A program made the translations under genes and the position numbers. Source: Chitinophaga eiseniae (GTDB lineage: Bacteria; Bacteroidota; Bacteroidia; Chitinophagales; Chitinophagaceae). Taken from it: DNA of 64,000 nucleotides. Below are positions 44,032-53,053 of the stretch, piece after piece; position 1 is the first letter of the stretch; every line of letters starts with the position of its first letter. Below the pieces are notes generated by a model. That model had not been told where the DNA came from. It worked only from the letters and a program-made list of their open reading frames with translations, and did not search any database. Where the stretch lies: positions 124,001 through 188,000 of the forward strand of contig NZ_JABAHZ010000004.1 of assembly GCF_012641265.1 (NCBI RefSeq), read 5' to 3'.

Positions 44032-46566
44032 ATGCACAGACTAGTATTATTGACGTTCGTGATGCTGGGCTTTATTTATACCCGTGCCCAGGTACCCACT
44101 CCGGATCAATTCCTCGGCTATCCCCTGGGGGCCCAGTTTACTCCCCATTACCGGGTACTCGATTATTTCAGACAGGTAGCTGCTACCGCTAAAAATGTAA
44201 AGCTGGAACAATATGGTACCACTTACGAAGGCCGGCCCCTGATGATGGCCATTGTGGCCTCCCCGGAAAATTTTGGCCGCCTGGAAGACATCCGGCAGCA
44301 TAGCCTTGATCTTTCCAACGCTCATAGCAGCAGTAACGGACAAGAGCCGGTCATTGTATGGTTAAGCTACAATGTACACGGTAATGAGGCCGTATCTACA
44401 GAAGCGGCCATGCAAACGCTGTATGAACTGGTAAATAACGCCAATGCACAAACGCAGCAGTGGCTGAAAAACACGGTAGTCATTATTGATCCCTGTCTGA
44501 ACCCTGATGGGCGGGAGCGGTACGTGAATTTTTATAATGCCGCCCGCGCGGTGAAACCCAATGTATATGCCTGGTCCCGCGAACATAATGAGCCCTGGCC
44601 CGGCGGAAGGTCCAATCACTACTATTTTGACCTTAACCGCGACTGGGCCTGGCAAACACAAAAAGAGTCACAACAGCGGATCGCAAAATACAACCAGTGG
44701 ATGCCGCAGCTGCACGTCGATTTTCACGAGCAGGAAATAGACGCACCTTATTATTTTGCGCCGGCAGCAGAACCGTTTCATGACGCTATTACGCCCTGGC
44801 AGCGGGAAATACAGGTATTGATAGGCAGGAATAATGCAAAATATTTTGATCAGCAGGGCTGGTTGTACTTTACCAGGGAGCGTTTCGACCTGTTCTATCC
44901 CAGCTATGGCGACACTTATCCCATGTACAACGGGGCTATTGGCATGACCTATGAGCAAGGCGGCAGCGGAAGGGCAGGCGTGGCCGTGTTGAAGAGAGAC
45001 GGAGATACCCTGACCTTGTCTGATCGTATTGCACATCATTTTACCACGGGGATGTCTACCATTGAAGTGGCTTCCCTGCAGGCCGGAAAGATCATCACGG
45101 AATATGCCCATTATTTCCAGGCTGCCCAGAAAACGCCGCAGGGAGGCTATAAAGCCTATGTGGTGAAAGCCAACGGTAATACTGAAAAGCTAAATACACT
45201 GGCTGAACTCCTGCGCCGCAACAATATTGAAGTTGGTTATGGCGCCAATACAGGTAGTGCCAGCGGATTTAACTATTTCACCGGCAAAACTGAATCCTTT
45301 ACCATCGATAAAGAAGACCTGGTGATCAGCGCCTTTCAGCCTCACTCCAATATGCTGCGGGTACTGTTTGAACCGGTATCTCACCTGACAGATTCTGTCA
45401 CCTATGATATTACTGCCTGGGCGCTGCCCTATGCATATGGGCTCACTTCCTATGCACTGAAACAGCCGCTCACGCCTGCGTCTACCACCGCAACCATACG
45501 GAATAACACGCCGTTATCTGCCCAGAAGCCTTATGCCTACCTGGCCCAGTGGAACAGCGTACGTGATGTGAAGTTCCTGTCTGCCTTATTACAGCATGAT
45601 ATTAAAGTACGTTTTACTGAAGCGCCTTTCAGCGTTGGCGGAAAAGATTTTTCTGCCGGTACACTGATCATCACCCGTTCCGGTAATACCACCCGTGGCG
45701 ACCAATTCGACCAGTTTATTACCTCCCAGGCCAATCGTTTCAAGATCTCCCTGGACGCGGTGTCCAGCGGTTTTGTAGATAAGGGGACTGACTTTGGTTC
45801 TGATAAAATCCGTTTCATCAAAAAGCCCAACGTAATGTTGCTGACCGGCGACGGCGTTTCTTCACTGGGCACCGGGGAAATCTGGCATTTCTTTGAGCAG
45901 CAGCTGGATTACCCGCTAACGGTAGTGAACGAACGAAATTTGGGAGATGTCAACTGGGATCAGACCGATGTCCTGATCTTACCGGAAGGCAACTATAAAC
46001 TATTCAGTGATAAAGCCGCTGCCGAACGTTTGAAAGAATGGGTGAACAATGGTGGTAAATTGATTACCATCGAAGGTGCCGCGGTGGAACTGGCCGGTAT
46101 GGACTGGGGCATAAAACTGAAGAAAGAAAAAGAAGAAGAACAGAAAGAAGATAAGGGGAAAGTTGCTCCTGTCAATAACTACGATATCCTGAAACCTTAT
46201 GCCAACAGGGAAAGAGAGAGTATCCGCCAGTTTGTTCCGGGCGCTATTTATAAAGTGCAGCTGGACACTACCCATCCGCTGGCATTTGGCTATGGCCCTT
46301 ACTATTATACCTTAAAGCAGGATGCCCATTTATACGGATTTATTGAAAATGGCGGCTGGAATGTAGGCGTATTGAAGAAAGACAGCTACCTCAGTGGTTT
46401 TGTGGGGGCAGATACCCGGGCGCAGTTGAAAGACGGATTACTGTTTGGGGTGAAGGAACTGGGCAGTGGTCAGTTGATTATCCTGGCAGATAACCCATTA
46501 TTCAGAAGTTTCTGGGAAAACGGTAAGTTGCTGTTCGGCAACGCCGTGTTCCTGGTAGGACAATAA
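44032..46566 (+). CDS. M14-family zinc metallocarboxypeptidase
   Basis: Secreted carboxypeptidase of 844 aa. The signal peptide is MHRLVLLTFVMLGFIYTRAQ. The zinc motif is H116-E119 in YNVHGNEAVSTEAA, with a third ligand at H228 or H232 in LHVDFHEQEI and the catalytic base E308 in GMTYEQGGSGRAG. The peptidase domain ends near residue 330. The remaining 500 residues include an extended beta-rich region and a GATase-like or ThuA-like fold (about 600-700, DVLILPEGNYKLF). This layout occurs in other secreted Bacteroidota M14 proteins. A charged linker KLKKEKEEEQKEDKGK lies at about 698-713. It probably degrades peptides in the periplasm or outside the cell. Confidence 0.93.
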   Translation: MHRLVLLTFVMLGFIYTRAQVPTPDQFLGYPLGAQFTPHYRVLDYFRQVAATAKNVKLEQYGTTYEGRPLMMAIVASPENFGRLEDIRQHSLDLSNAHSSSNGQEPVIVWLSYNVHGNEAVSTEAAMQTLYELVNNANAQTQQWLKNTVVIIDPCLNPDGRERYVNFYNAARAVKPNVYAWSREHNEPWPGGRSNHYYFDLNRDWAWQTQKESQQRIAKYNQWMPQLHVDFHEQEIDAPYYFAPAAEPFHDAITPWQREIQVLIGRNNAKYFDQQGWLYFTRERFDLFYPSYGDTYPMYNGAIGMTYEQGGSGRAGVAVLKRDGDTLTLSDRIAHHFTTGMSTIEVASLQAGKIITEYAHYFQAAQKTPQGGYKAYVVKANGNTEKLNTLAELLRRNNIEVGYGANTGSASGFNYFTGKTESFTIDKEDLVISAFQPHSNMLRVLFEPVSHLTDSVTYDITAWALPYAYGLTSYALKQPLTPASTTATIRNNTPLSAQKPYAYLAQWNSVRDVKFLSALLQHDIKVRFTEAPFSVGGKDFSAGTLIITRSGNTTRGDQFDQFITSQANRFKISLDAVSSGFVDKGTDFGSDKIRFIKKPNVMLLTGDGVSSLGTGEIWHFFEQQLDYPLTVVNERNLGDVNWDQTDVLILPEGNYKLFSDKAAAERLKEWVNNGGKLITIEGAAVELAGMDWGIKLKKEKEEEQKEDKGKVAPVNNYDILKPYANRERESIRQFVPGAIYKVQLDTTHPLAFGYGPYYYTLKQDAHLYGFIENGGWNVGVLKKDSYLSGFVGADTRAQLKDGLLFGVKELGSGQLIILADNPLFRSFWENGKLLFGNAVFLVGQ

Positions 46567-46579
46567 AAGCAATAGAAAA

Positions 46580-46614
46580 GCAGCTATTTTGCACCAGCCG
46601 TGCAAAGTAGCTGC
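46580..46614. terminator. Terminator between M14 and redoxin genes
   Basis: 15-bp arms at 46580-46594 and 46600-46614 pair with one mismatch around a 5-nt loop between convergent genes. No strong T-run is present. Confidence 0.65.
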
Positions 46615-46633
46615 CTTCAAAAGCGTGTGCACC

Positions 46634-47245
46634 TTATAAGTTACGCTTTATATTACAACCCAGGCTATGGGAAGTGCTTACTGCTACCGGTTTCCCGGCC
46701 AGCATTTCATTAATGGCATTATGCAACAGCCGTGTTTTTACTGCATCAGCATTTCCCGGGCTATCATCAATCCCTCCCTTATAGGCCAGGCGGCTATTCT
46801 TATTGAATAAAAAGCATTCAGGGGTGTGGTTGGCATCAAAGGCATCTGCCAGCACGGCTTTCTTATCCACCACGTAATACCAGCTTCTGAATTGTTGTTT
46901 GGTGGCATATTCCTTCATGGCTGCAAAGGATTCCAGGTCATTGCGGGCTGCTTCGTTAGAGTTGACCATTACCACACCGATATTGTTTTTACGGGCATAG
47001 GTACATACCTCGCGCAGCCGGTCGTGGTTCCGTTGCATATAAGGACAGCTGTTACTGCAAAAGATCACCAGCAGCCCGTTTTCCTGTTTGGCGGTATTCA
47101 GGGAAATTTCTTTGCCGGATACATCCATACAAGTGAGCTCGGATTTAGGTAATAAGGCACCCGGCTCCAACGGTATTTCCAGTTCAGGTTGAAATGAAGA
47201 AAGTAATACAGTACAACAGGATAAATAAAAGGTGGCCTTCATCAT
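46634..47245 (-). CDS. Secreted peroxiredoxin-like thioredoxin-fold protein
   Basis: A 203-aa protein with an N-terminal signal-like segment (residues 3-18) and an AhpC/TSA-redoxin fold. The active-site region IFCSNSCPYMQRNHDRL carries C63 and C67 in a CxxxC arrangement. ANHTPECFLFNKNSRLAYKG contains the conserved cis-Pro region. Redoxins of this group reduce or isomerise periplasmic thiols or peroxides. The two C-terminal thirds resemble the alkyl-hydroperoxide-reductase/thioredoxin family of unknown specificity. It is monocistronic. Confidence 0.86.
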   Translation of the reverse strand: MMKATFYLSCCTVLLSSFQPELEIPLEPGALLPKSELTCMDVSGKEISLNTAKQENGLLVIFCSNSCPYMQRNHDRLREVCTYARKNNIGVVMVNSNEAARNDLESFAAMKEYATKQQFRSWYYVVDKKAVLADAFDANHTPECFLFNKNSRLAYKGGIDDSPGNADAVKTRLLHNAINEMLAGKPVAVSTSHSLGCNIKRNL

Positions 47246-47384
47246 AACAAATGGTTTTCAGGTCCGGACTAAATATAGTAAATGCGACAGTTATTTGCAT
47301 GCGTTTGGCAAATAATCATATCAAGATATAGAAGAAAATTACAAAATAAAAATAATTATCAAGTGTAAAAAAGTAATAAATTGA

Positions 47385-48353
47385 CTATCTGGCTGATAGC
47401 GGGGCAGTACTGGATTTTTCTTCTTGTCTTGCGTCGCTCACACTCCGGATGCTGGCATTTAGTTCAAAGCCTACGAGGAGAAAGAATGAGTTGAAGAAGA
47501 TCCAGAGCATGAGTACCAGGATGGTACCGATAGAGCCATAGATTTTATTGTAGTTGCCGAAGTTGTTAACGAACCAGGAGAAGCCGATGGTTACCAGTAT
47601 CATACAAACCGTGGCCACCGTAGCGCCGGCGGTAATGAATTTCCATTTGCGTGTGGTAGCCGCACCAATGCGGTATAGTACTGCATTGACTGAGTAAAAT
47701 AGCATTACAATCACTACCCACCTGGCAATATCGAGCACATTTCTTAGCGGGGCGCTGGTAATGCCTACCAGGTTGAATAGCCAGCGGAGCGTGGTACCCT
47801 GGGCAATAATGAGCGCTACGGTAACCAATAGCAGCAGTACCAATATGGCAGTAAGCTGCAGGGCTATTAACCGGTTTTGCCACCATTTTCTTTTCCGGAA
47901 ACCGGCGCCCTGTATTTTGGAAAAGGAGCGGAGTATGCCCATTACGCCATTAGACGAATAAAAGAAACCCATCAGGAATGCGATGGAGAGCAGCCCATTG
48001 CGGTGGGTATACAGGAAATCATGGATCATTCCCCGCACAATCATGTAGGTATTGTAGTTGGGCGTCAGATCCTGGGCCAGGTCATAGAGGGTAGGCTCTA
48101 TATTTTTTACCGGTATATAAGGTACCAGGGTAAAAAGGAAGATAAAGAAGGGCGGAATGGCCAGCAGGAAGTTGAAAGAGATGGCCCTGGCGCGGTCGCC
48201 CAGGCCCCTGTTTTTGGTTTCCTGTCCGAAGTGTTTAAGTACATCATACAAGGGTAACCCCTCAAATCCGGGCAGGATAAGGGTTTTAGTCCTTTCCACC
48301 AACCGGCGGTAGGGGCGGGAATGTAGAATGATGTTTTCGGGTTTGAACGGCAA
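47385..48353 (-). CDS. yihY: YihY/BrkB-family membrane protein
   Basis: Integral inner-membrane protein of 322 aa with about six helices. The YihY signature GDRARAISFNFLLAIPPFFI starts the first helix, and NYNKIYGSIGTILVLMLWIF marks the last conserved helices. The protein was once called ribonuclease BN, which is not supported. The N-terminal 45 residues (KPENIILHSRPYRRLVER) are cytoplasmic. Its function is unknown. It follows mltG with an 84-bp gap that holds a strong inverted repeat. Confidence 0.93.
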   Translation of the reverse strand: MPFKPENIILHSRPYRRLVERTKTLILPGFEGLPLYDVLKHFGQETKNRGLGDRARAISFNFLLAIPPFFIFLFTLVPYIPVKNIEPTLYDLAQDLTPNYNTYMIVRGMIHDFLYTHRNGLLSIAFLMGFFYSSNGVMGILRSFSKIQGAGFRKRKWWQNRLIALQLTAILVLLLLVTVALIIAQGTTLRWLFNLVGITSAPLRNVLDIARWVVIVMLFYSVNAVLYRIGAATTRKWKFITAGATVATVCMILVTIGFSWFVNNFGNYNKIYGSIGTILVLMLWIFFNSFFLLVGFELNASIRSVSDARQEEKSSTAPLSAR

Positions 48354-48371
48354 GTTTATTTTTTAAAATTG

Positions 48372-48422
48372 ATTATTCCCTTATTTCAACAGCGTATGTT
48401 ACTGTTAAAATAAGGGAATAAT
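48372..48422. terminator. Inverted repeat between mltG and yihY
   Basis: 21-bp arms at 48372-48392 and 48402-48422 pair at 20 of 21 positions. It lies immediately downstream of mltG and upstream of yihY, so it is probably a terminator or processing hairpin. It shares the core TTATTCCCTTAT with the repeat at 1223-1296. Confidence 0.7.
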
Positions 48423-48437
48423 TAAATATAGTGTTTG

Positions 48438-49490
48438 CTAGAATCCTCTTTTATTGAGTTCTGCCTGGTATTTCCTGGCATTCACCAGGTGCTCTTCGTA
48501 GGTGGCTGCAAAGGCATGGTAACCGGAGAAATCGGATCTGGCGCAAAAATACAGGTAATCTGTATCAGGTGTGTTTAATACGGCATTTAATGTTTTTTCG
48601 GATGGGGTGCAGATAGGGCCAGGAGGTAATCCGCTATAACGGTAAGTATTATACGGAGAATCGAACAGGGTATGATTTTCCCTTATCCGTTTCAATCCAA
48701 AGTCCTGCAAGGCAAACTTCACGGTGGGATCGGCCTGCAGGCGCATGCCTTTACGGTAGCGGTTCAGGTATACGCTGGAGATCAGGGGCTTTTCATCGTT
48801 TTTATTCGATTCCTCTTCCACAATGGAGGCCAGTATGGTAACTTCATTCACAGACAGCCCCAGTTTGGAGGCTTTTTCTTTCCGGTCGTCTGTCCAGAAA
48901 GCCATCCTGGCTTTTTCCAGTTTTTTGAAGACGGCTTCCGCGCCGGTATTCCAGTAAAATTCGTACGTATCAGGCAGTACCCCACACATTACGGTGTTGG
49001 TATCGAGGCCAAACTGGCGGAGGTACACTGCATCGGCCATCAGGGAGCGCAACACCGTGGAATCGGCTTCCAGGTTATTGGCTATCTTTCTGACAAAATC
49101 GTCTTTGGTGCGTATTTTATTGATAACCAGGTCTACGGGCGATTGTTTCCCCGAGCGTAGCATACGGGCAATATCGAAATTGCTCATCCCCCGGTTAATC
49201 TTATACCGGCCGGCCTTTACCCGGGAAGGATAATCCAGCTGTTGAGCCACCCAGTTGAAGCTGTTGCGGTTGCGGATGATGCCTTGTTCTTCCAGTCCAT
49301 CCAATACATTAGCATAAGTGCTGTTGGTACGGACATAGAAGTATTTGCTATCGCCAAAAGCCTTGGTGTTGGGGCCAAATACGCGATAGGAGATGTATAC
49401 CAGCGCTCCGGCCAGCAGGCAGCCGGCAATAACCAGTATTCGCCTTATCCAGACAGACTTTGAGCTGGGTTGTTTACTTTTTTTTGCCAT
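48438..49490 (-). CDS. mltG: Endolytic peptidoglycan transglycosylase MltG
   Basis: Inner-membrane lytic transglycosylase (YceG-like) of 350 aa that cuts nascent glycan strands. A basic N-terminus is followed by one transmembrane helix (about 15-36). A LysM-like domain contains SKYFYVRTNSTYANVL. The catalytic glutamate is in ILASIVEEESNKNDEKPLIS, followed by SVYLNRYRKGMRLQADPTV. GLPPGPICTPSEKTLNAVL and YLYFCARSDFSGYHAFA complete the family signature. Its neighbours are SecG and LptE-type envelope genes, but a terminator separates it from secG. Confidence 0.95.
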   Translation of the reverse strand: MAKKSKQPSSKSVWIRRILVIAGCLLAGALVYISYRVFGPNTKAFGDSKYFYVRTNSTYANVLDGLEEQGIIRNRNSFNWVAQQLDYPSRVKAGRYKINRGMSNFDIARMLRSGKQSPVDLVINKIRTKDDFVRKIANNLEADSTVLRSLMADAVYLRQFGLDTNTVMCGVLPDTYEFYWNTGAEAVFKKLEKARMAFWTDDRKEKASKLGLSVNEVTILASIVEEESNKNDEKPLISSVYLNRYRKGMRLQADPTVKFALQDFGLKRIRENHTLFDSPYNTYRYSGLPPGPICTPSEKTLNAVLNTPDTDYLYFCARSDFSGYHAFAATYEEHLVNARKYQAELNKRGF

Positions 49491-49571
49491 AGATAGTGTT
49501 GGACATTAGAGTGGGGGCGAATGCGCGCTATCAGCTGGTTTTTCAATATACTCTGTCAGTCGCCATTAAAA

Positions 49572-49599
49572 AAAACCTCGCTTTTAACGGCGAGGTTTT
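49572..49599 (-). terminator. Terminator downstream of secG
   Basis: Perfect 10-bp arms (AAAACCTCGC and GCGAGGTTTT) lie 25 bp after the minus-strand secG stop. The minus strand reads into a T-run. Confidence 0.85.
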
Positions 49600-49623
49600 A
49601 AATATTATTATTCAATATGTTAT

Positions 49624-49980
49624 TTATTTCTGTGCAGGAGCAGGGGCAGGAGCCGGAGTGCCAGCAGGTTGCTGAGCCGGAGCCTGTGGTACTACAGGTT
49701 GACCACCAGCTGCTTTTTCTATTGCACTGGGAGCCAGTTGTTGTACTTTGCTGATTTTACCAATGAAAAAAGGAGCAGTCAGGCAAAGTAATGCGATCAC
49801 TATCGCCAGGATCCAGGTACCTTTTTCCAACACGTCAGTAGTTTGACGCACCCCAATCACCTGATTACCAACACCACCGAAGCTACCGGATAATCCGCCA
49901 CCTTTAGGGTTCTGGATCAGCACGAAGAAGCCTAACAACACACAGGCTAATATGATCAGGATACCGAAAATTATCAACAT
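49624..49980 (-). CDS. secG: Preprotein translocase subunit SecG
   Basis: Small membrane subunit of the SecYEG channel, 118 aa. Two transmembrane helices span about 3-23 and 57-76. The cytoplasmic loop holds the typical VLIQNPKGGGLSGSFGG motif. The last 40 residues are a low-complexity Ala/Pro/Gln tail (PVVPQAPAQQPAGTPAPAPA), longer than usual for SecG. The gene is 12 bp after the TPR-like gene, so it is the last gene of the miaB-secG operon. Confidence 0.94.
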   Translation of the reverse strand: MLIIFGILIILACVLLGFFVLIQNPKGGGLSGSFGGVGNQVIGVRQTTDVLEKGTWILAIVIALLCLTAPFFIGKISKVQQLAPSAIEKAAGGQPVVPQAPAQQPAGTPAPAPAPAQK

Positions 49981-49992
49981 AGAAATTATTGT

Positions 49993-51171
49993 TTATTTTT
50001 TGTCTGTTAGTGACTTTAGTTCTAAAATCTTTTGCGCAAAATAAGCGTTTTTGTCGGGATTAAGCAAACTTAATTTTTGATATATCTTAATCGCGTTGCC
50101 GTATTGATGCTGGCGTATCCAGATTTCTGCCAGCGTTTCTGAAACGATGTCATTGTTGAATACAATGGAGTTCATGGCCATTTTCTCTACGGTTTCCGAC
50201 ACTTCCGGTTCTTCGTCTTCTTCATAAATGCGGTGCAGTTGCTGCTGATACCAGTCTCTGCTGGTTTTACCCACAAAGTTGTCTTTCATCTGCCGCAGCC
50301 AGGAAGTAAAGCTTTTCATTTCTGCGGCGCCCTGTATGCTTAATTCATCCGCTTCTTCCGGATTTTTCAATCTTTTATAAGCGAAATAGTCGTCGGTGTA
50401 TAAAGGTTGGAAAGTAAGTTCTGTTTCTGTTGTATCTACTGCCAATGGGAATATTTTAATAGGCCCCGGAGAAGGATCTTCTTCTTCCGCTACCGGCAGA
50501 TCAACCGGTGCAGGAGGGGGCATTACTGTGGTGGCATTTGCAGGAGGTGCTTTGGTTTCCTGTTCAAAGTCGGCCACGGTAAGCGGTGTATGGTGAATAA
50601 TGTCCTGTTGTGGCAGGGCATCTTCAGGAATTACGGGTGCAATGCGGTCTTCCACTACCGGTAAGGTGGTTTCCTGCGCTATTTCCGCGGCTATGGTGGC
50701 AGCAACGGTTTCTTCCGGAACAATGTCTTCAGCTATGGCGGTAGTAGTAGCTTCCGGCGCAGGGATTTCCGCATTGTTGTGGATGGCGGCAATCGCGTTC
50801 TCCGGCTCCTGCTGTGGCAGGGCATCTTCGGGTATCACGGGCGCAATACGGTCCTCTACTACCGGTAATGTGGTGTCTTGTGCTATTTCCGCAGCGATAG
50901 CTGTAGTGCCTTCTTCTTCCGTGAGCGTATTTTCCGGCATATCACCAGTGATCAGCTGATAGGCATGATGGTGCTGGTTCGTATACAGCAGCGCTTTTTT
51001 CACGGCATCGCTTTGAAGATTACCGGTTTGCTGGTATACTTTTTTGGCCAGTAACAGCCTGCCTGCAGCAAAATAAGGGTGATCTGCCACGAGTTGCTCC
51101 ATTACAGCTTCATCAACCTGTTGCAGGGAAGGCTGTAGAAACACATGCGATATAATCCTGTTTACCGTCAT
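49993..51171 (-). CDS. TPR-like protein with an internal 29-residue repeat
   Basis: Unrecognised 392-aa protein without a signal peptide. The N-terminal 75 residues resemble a TPR-type helical unit (VADHPYFAAGRLLLAKKVYQ). The middle (about 80-250) is a disordered acidic, Ala/Pro/Glu-rich linker with two copies of a 29-residue unit at 93-121 and 161-189 that differ only by D99/E167. The C-terminus (about 330-388) holds a TPR motif (AEIWIRQHQYGNAIKIYQKL). The gene sits between lptE and secG, an arrangement seen in other Bacteroidota, which suggests an envelope or secretion role. Its function is unknown. Confidence 0.85.
   Translation of the reverse strand: MTVNRIISHVFLQPSLQQVDEAVMEQLVADHPYFAAGRLLLAKKVYQQTGNLQSDAVKKALLYTNQHHHAYQLITGDMPENTLTEEEGTTAIAAEIAQDTTLPVVEDRIAPVIPEDALPQQEPENAIAAIHNNAEIPAPEATTTAIAEDIVPEETVAATIAAEIAQETTLPVVEDRIAPVIPEDALPQQDIIHHTPLTVADFEQETKAPPANATTVMPPPAPVDLPVAEEEDPSPGPIKIFPLAVDTTETELTFQPLYTDDYFAYKRLKNPEEADELSIQGAAEMKSFTSWLRQMKDNFVGKTSRDWYQQQLHRIYEEDEEPEVSETVEKMAMNSIVFNNDIVSETLAEIWIRQHQYGNAIKIYQKLSLLNPDKNAYFAQKILELKSLTDKK
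50605..50895 (-). repeat. Two 87-bp coding repeat copies, 204 bp apart
   Basis: Copies at 50809-50895 and 50605-50691 match at about 74 of 87 bases. Twelve of the 13 differences are synonymous, and one changes Asp to Glu. The protein repeat is held while the DNA drifts, so selection keeps the peptide. Confidence 0.8.
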
Positions 51172-51204
51172 AGGTTACTAATGTAATAAAAAATGAGTTA
51201 CCCG

Positions 51205-51729
51205 TTACCAGTTCGCAAAGGCCCTGTTGAAGATATCATCTGTAATGCCGGGGATGATCTGATCATCCAGCAATCCATTTTCTACGGTGCTGGGCAGCTG
51301 GGTAGCCTTGAACTCAGCAGAACGGGAAAATGACTGGGTAAATCCTTTTTTATCGCCTATACGCTTAATGAATACTACGTTAACGGTCACGTTTAAACGG
51401 GAAGTGGCTGCCTGGTCAACGTTGGTAACCGCCGCGTTGGAGAAGGAATAACCGGTAATAGTAGCTTTGAATTCGTAGTCGGCTTTCGGTGCGTTCTCGT
51501 TGATCTGTGTCAGACGGGTCTGTGACGTGATTTTATCGCGCAGCTTCTGGGTTAGTTTCTGGCTCAGGGTGGGGTTGTTGATCGGCGCCCTGTTTTCAAT
51601 AAAGCGCACGTTCACCGTAGATGCGCCCTGGTCTATACTGGCGCCGCTAGCAGAATATTTCACGCTGCAACCCGCTGCTGATACTGCCAGAATAGCTACT
51701 GACAGCCATGTTTTAATGCTTTTTATCAT
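51205..51729 (-). CDS. lptE: LptE-family lipoprotein
   Basis: Outer-membrane lipoprotein of 174 aa in the LptE family, the plug of the LptD channel that inserts lipopolysaccharide. The lipobox cysteine is C21 (VSAAGC). The body begins VKYSASGASIDQGASTVNV and contains the SQKLTQKLRDKITSQTRL helix typical of LptE-like proteins. It follows the sigma-54 activator gene by 23 bp and precedes the TPR-like gene by 33 bp, so it is in the same operon. LptD is not in this window. Confidence 0.87.
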   Translation of the reverse strand: MIKSIKTWLSVAILAVSAAGCSVKYSASGASIDQGASTVNVRFIENRAPINNPTLSQKLTQKLRDKITSQTRLTQINENAPKADYEFKATITGYSFSNAAVTNVDQAATSRLNVTVNVVFIKRIGDKKGFTQSFSRSAEFKATQLPSTVENGLLDDQIIPGITDDIFNRAFANW

Positions 51730-51752
51730 TGTAGTGCTGATATTAAATTCGT

Positions 51753-52994
51753 TTATTCTGCAATGTTATATTCTTTGAGTTTGCGGTAAAGGGTTCTTTC
51801 CGAAATACCCAGGTCCAGCGCGGCATCTTTACGTTTGCCTTTATGTTTTTTCAGCGCTTTTACAATGAGTTCTTTCTCTTTATCGGCAATAGACAATGTT
51901 TCTTCTACTTCTTCGTGATGATCAATTTTATTATCAGAGATGATAATGGGTTGTGCCGTGGCGATGTTACTGCCCGATGGCGTACCCAGATCCGTAGTGG
52001 AAGGGAAACTATGCAGTACATGATTATTCTCCGGGTGATACTCGGCCGCATGCGCCATATTGGGATTCTGCAGGATATCGAAGAACATTTTCTTTACCTC
52101 GGTCACATCTTTCTTCATATCGAAGAACAGCTTATACAGGATATCCCTTTCGCTGGCGAAATCGCTGTTCTGTTGCTGTGGCGCGGCCAGCATTGGTAAA
52201 CGGTTTACTTCCGGCTGATCGGGCAGGAAACGTTTCAGGTCGTTGGCGGTCACCAGTTTATCTGATGATAATACAGAAATCTGTTCTGCAATATTTTTCA
52301 GTTCACGGATATTACCTCTCCAGGGATAGTTCACCAATATATTACGGGCTTCTTCATCCAGTTGTATAGAAGGTGTTTTATATTTTTCGGAGAAGTCTAC
52401 CGAGAATTTTCTGAATAACAGGGGGATATCTTCTTTGCGGTCGCGCAGGGCGGGGACGCGGATAGGCACGGTGTTGAGCCGATAATACAGATCTTCCCGG
52501 AATTTGCCCTGTTGGGTACGTTCCAGTAAATCGCGGTTGGTGGCAGCTACTACGCGCACATCCGTTTTCTGTACTTTGGAGGAACCCACGCGGATATATT
52601 CGCCGGTTTCCAATACGCGCAACAGGCGGGCTTGTGTGCCCATGGGCATTTCCCCGATTTCATCGAGGAAGATGGTGCCGCCGTTAACGGTTTCGAAGTA
52701 ACCTTTACGGCTGTCAACCGCACCGGTAAAGGATCCTTTTTCATGGCCGAAAAGCTCTGAATCGATGGTTCCTTCCGGGATCGCGCCGCAGTTCACCGCA
52801 ATAAAGGGATTGTGCTTACGTGCACTGAGGGAATGAATGATCTGGGAAAATACTTCCTTACCCACCCCACTTTCTCCATTAATCAGCACCGTGAGGTCGG
52901 TATTGGCTACCTGAACAGCCACCTGCAATGCGTAGTTGAGTGCGGGACTACTACCAATAATGCCAAACCTGTTTTTTATAGCCTGTATGTCCAT
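51753..52994 (-). CDS. Sigma-54 (RpoN) activator without a receiver domain
   Basis: AAA+ bacterial enhancer-binding protein of 413 aa. Residues about 10-245 are the ATPase: Walker A GESGVGKE at 40-47, the sigma-54 contact loop GSFTGA at 87-92 (GAFTGA with A to S), and Walker B LDEIGEMP at 110-117. A Fis-type helix-turn-helix ends the protein (AALDLGISERTLYRKLKEY). There is no N-terminal receiver, GAF or PAS domain. The middle region (about 270-365) is low-complexity and acts as a linker. Without a sensor domain it may be constitutive or controlled by level. It is in an operon between miaB and lptE. The GSFTGA variant occurs in other active family members. Confidence 0.93.
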   Translation of the reverse strand: MDIQAIKNRFGIIGSSPALNYALQVAVQVANTDLTVLINGESGVGKEVFSQIIHSLSARKHNPFIAVNCGAIPEGTIDSELFGHEKGSFTGAVDSRKGYFETVNGGTIFLDEIGEMPMGTQARLLRVLETGEYIRVGSSKVQKTDVRVVAATNRDLLERTQQGKFREDLYYRLNTVPIRVPALRDRKEDIPLLFRKFSVDFSEKYKTPSIQLDEEARNILVNYPWRGNIRELKNIAEQISVLSSDKLVTANDLKRFLPDQPEVNRLPMLAAPQQQNSDFASERDILYKLFFDMKKDVTEVKKMFFDILQNPNMAHAAEYHPENNHVLHSFPSTTDLGTPSGSNIATAQPIIISDNKIDHHEEVEETLSIADKEKELIVKALKKHKGKRKDAALDLGISERTLYRKLKEYNIAE

Positions 52995-53053
52995 AAGCGG
53001 TTGTTCGTATGTTTGATGGTTAAATTTATAGCGGCATTGTTATCTGCCGGCAG

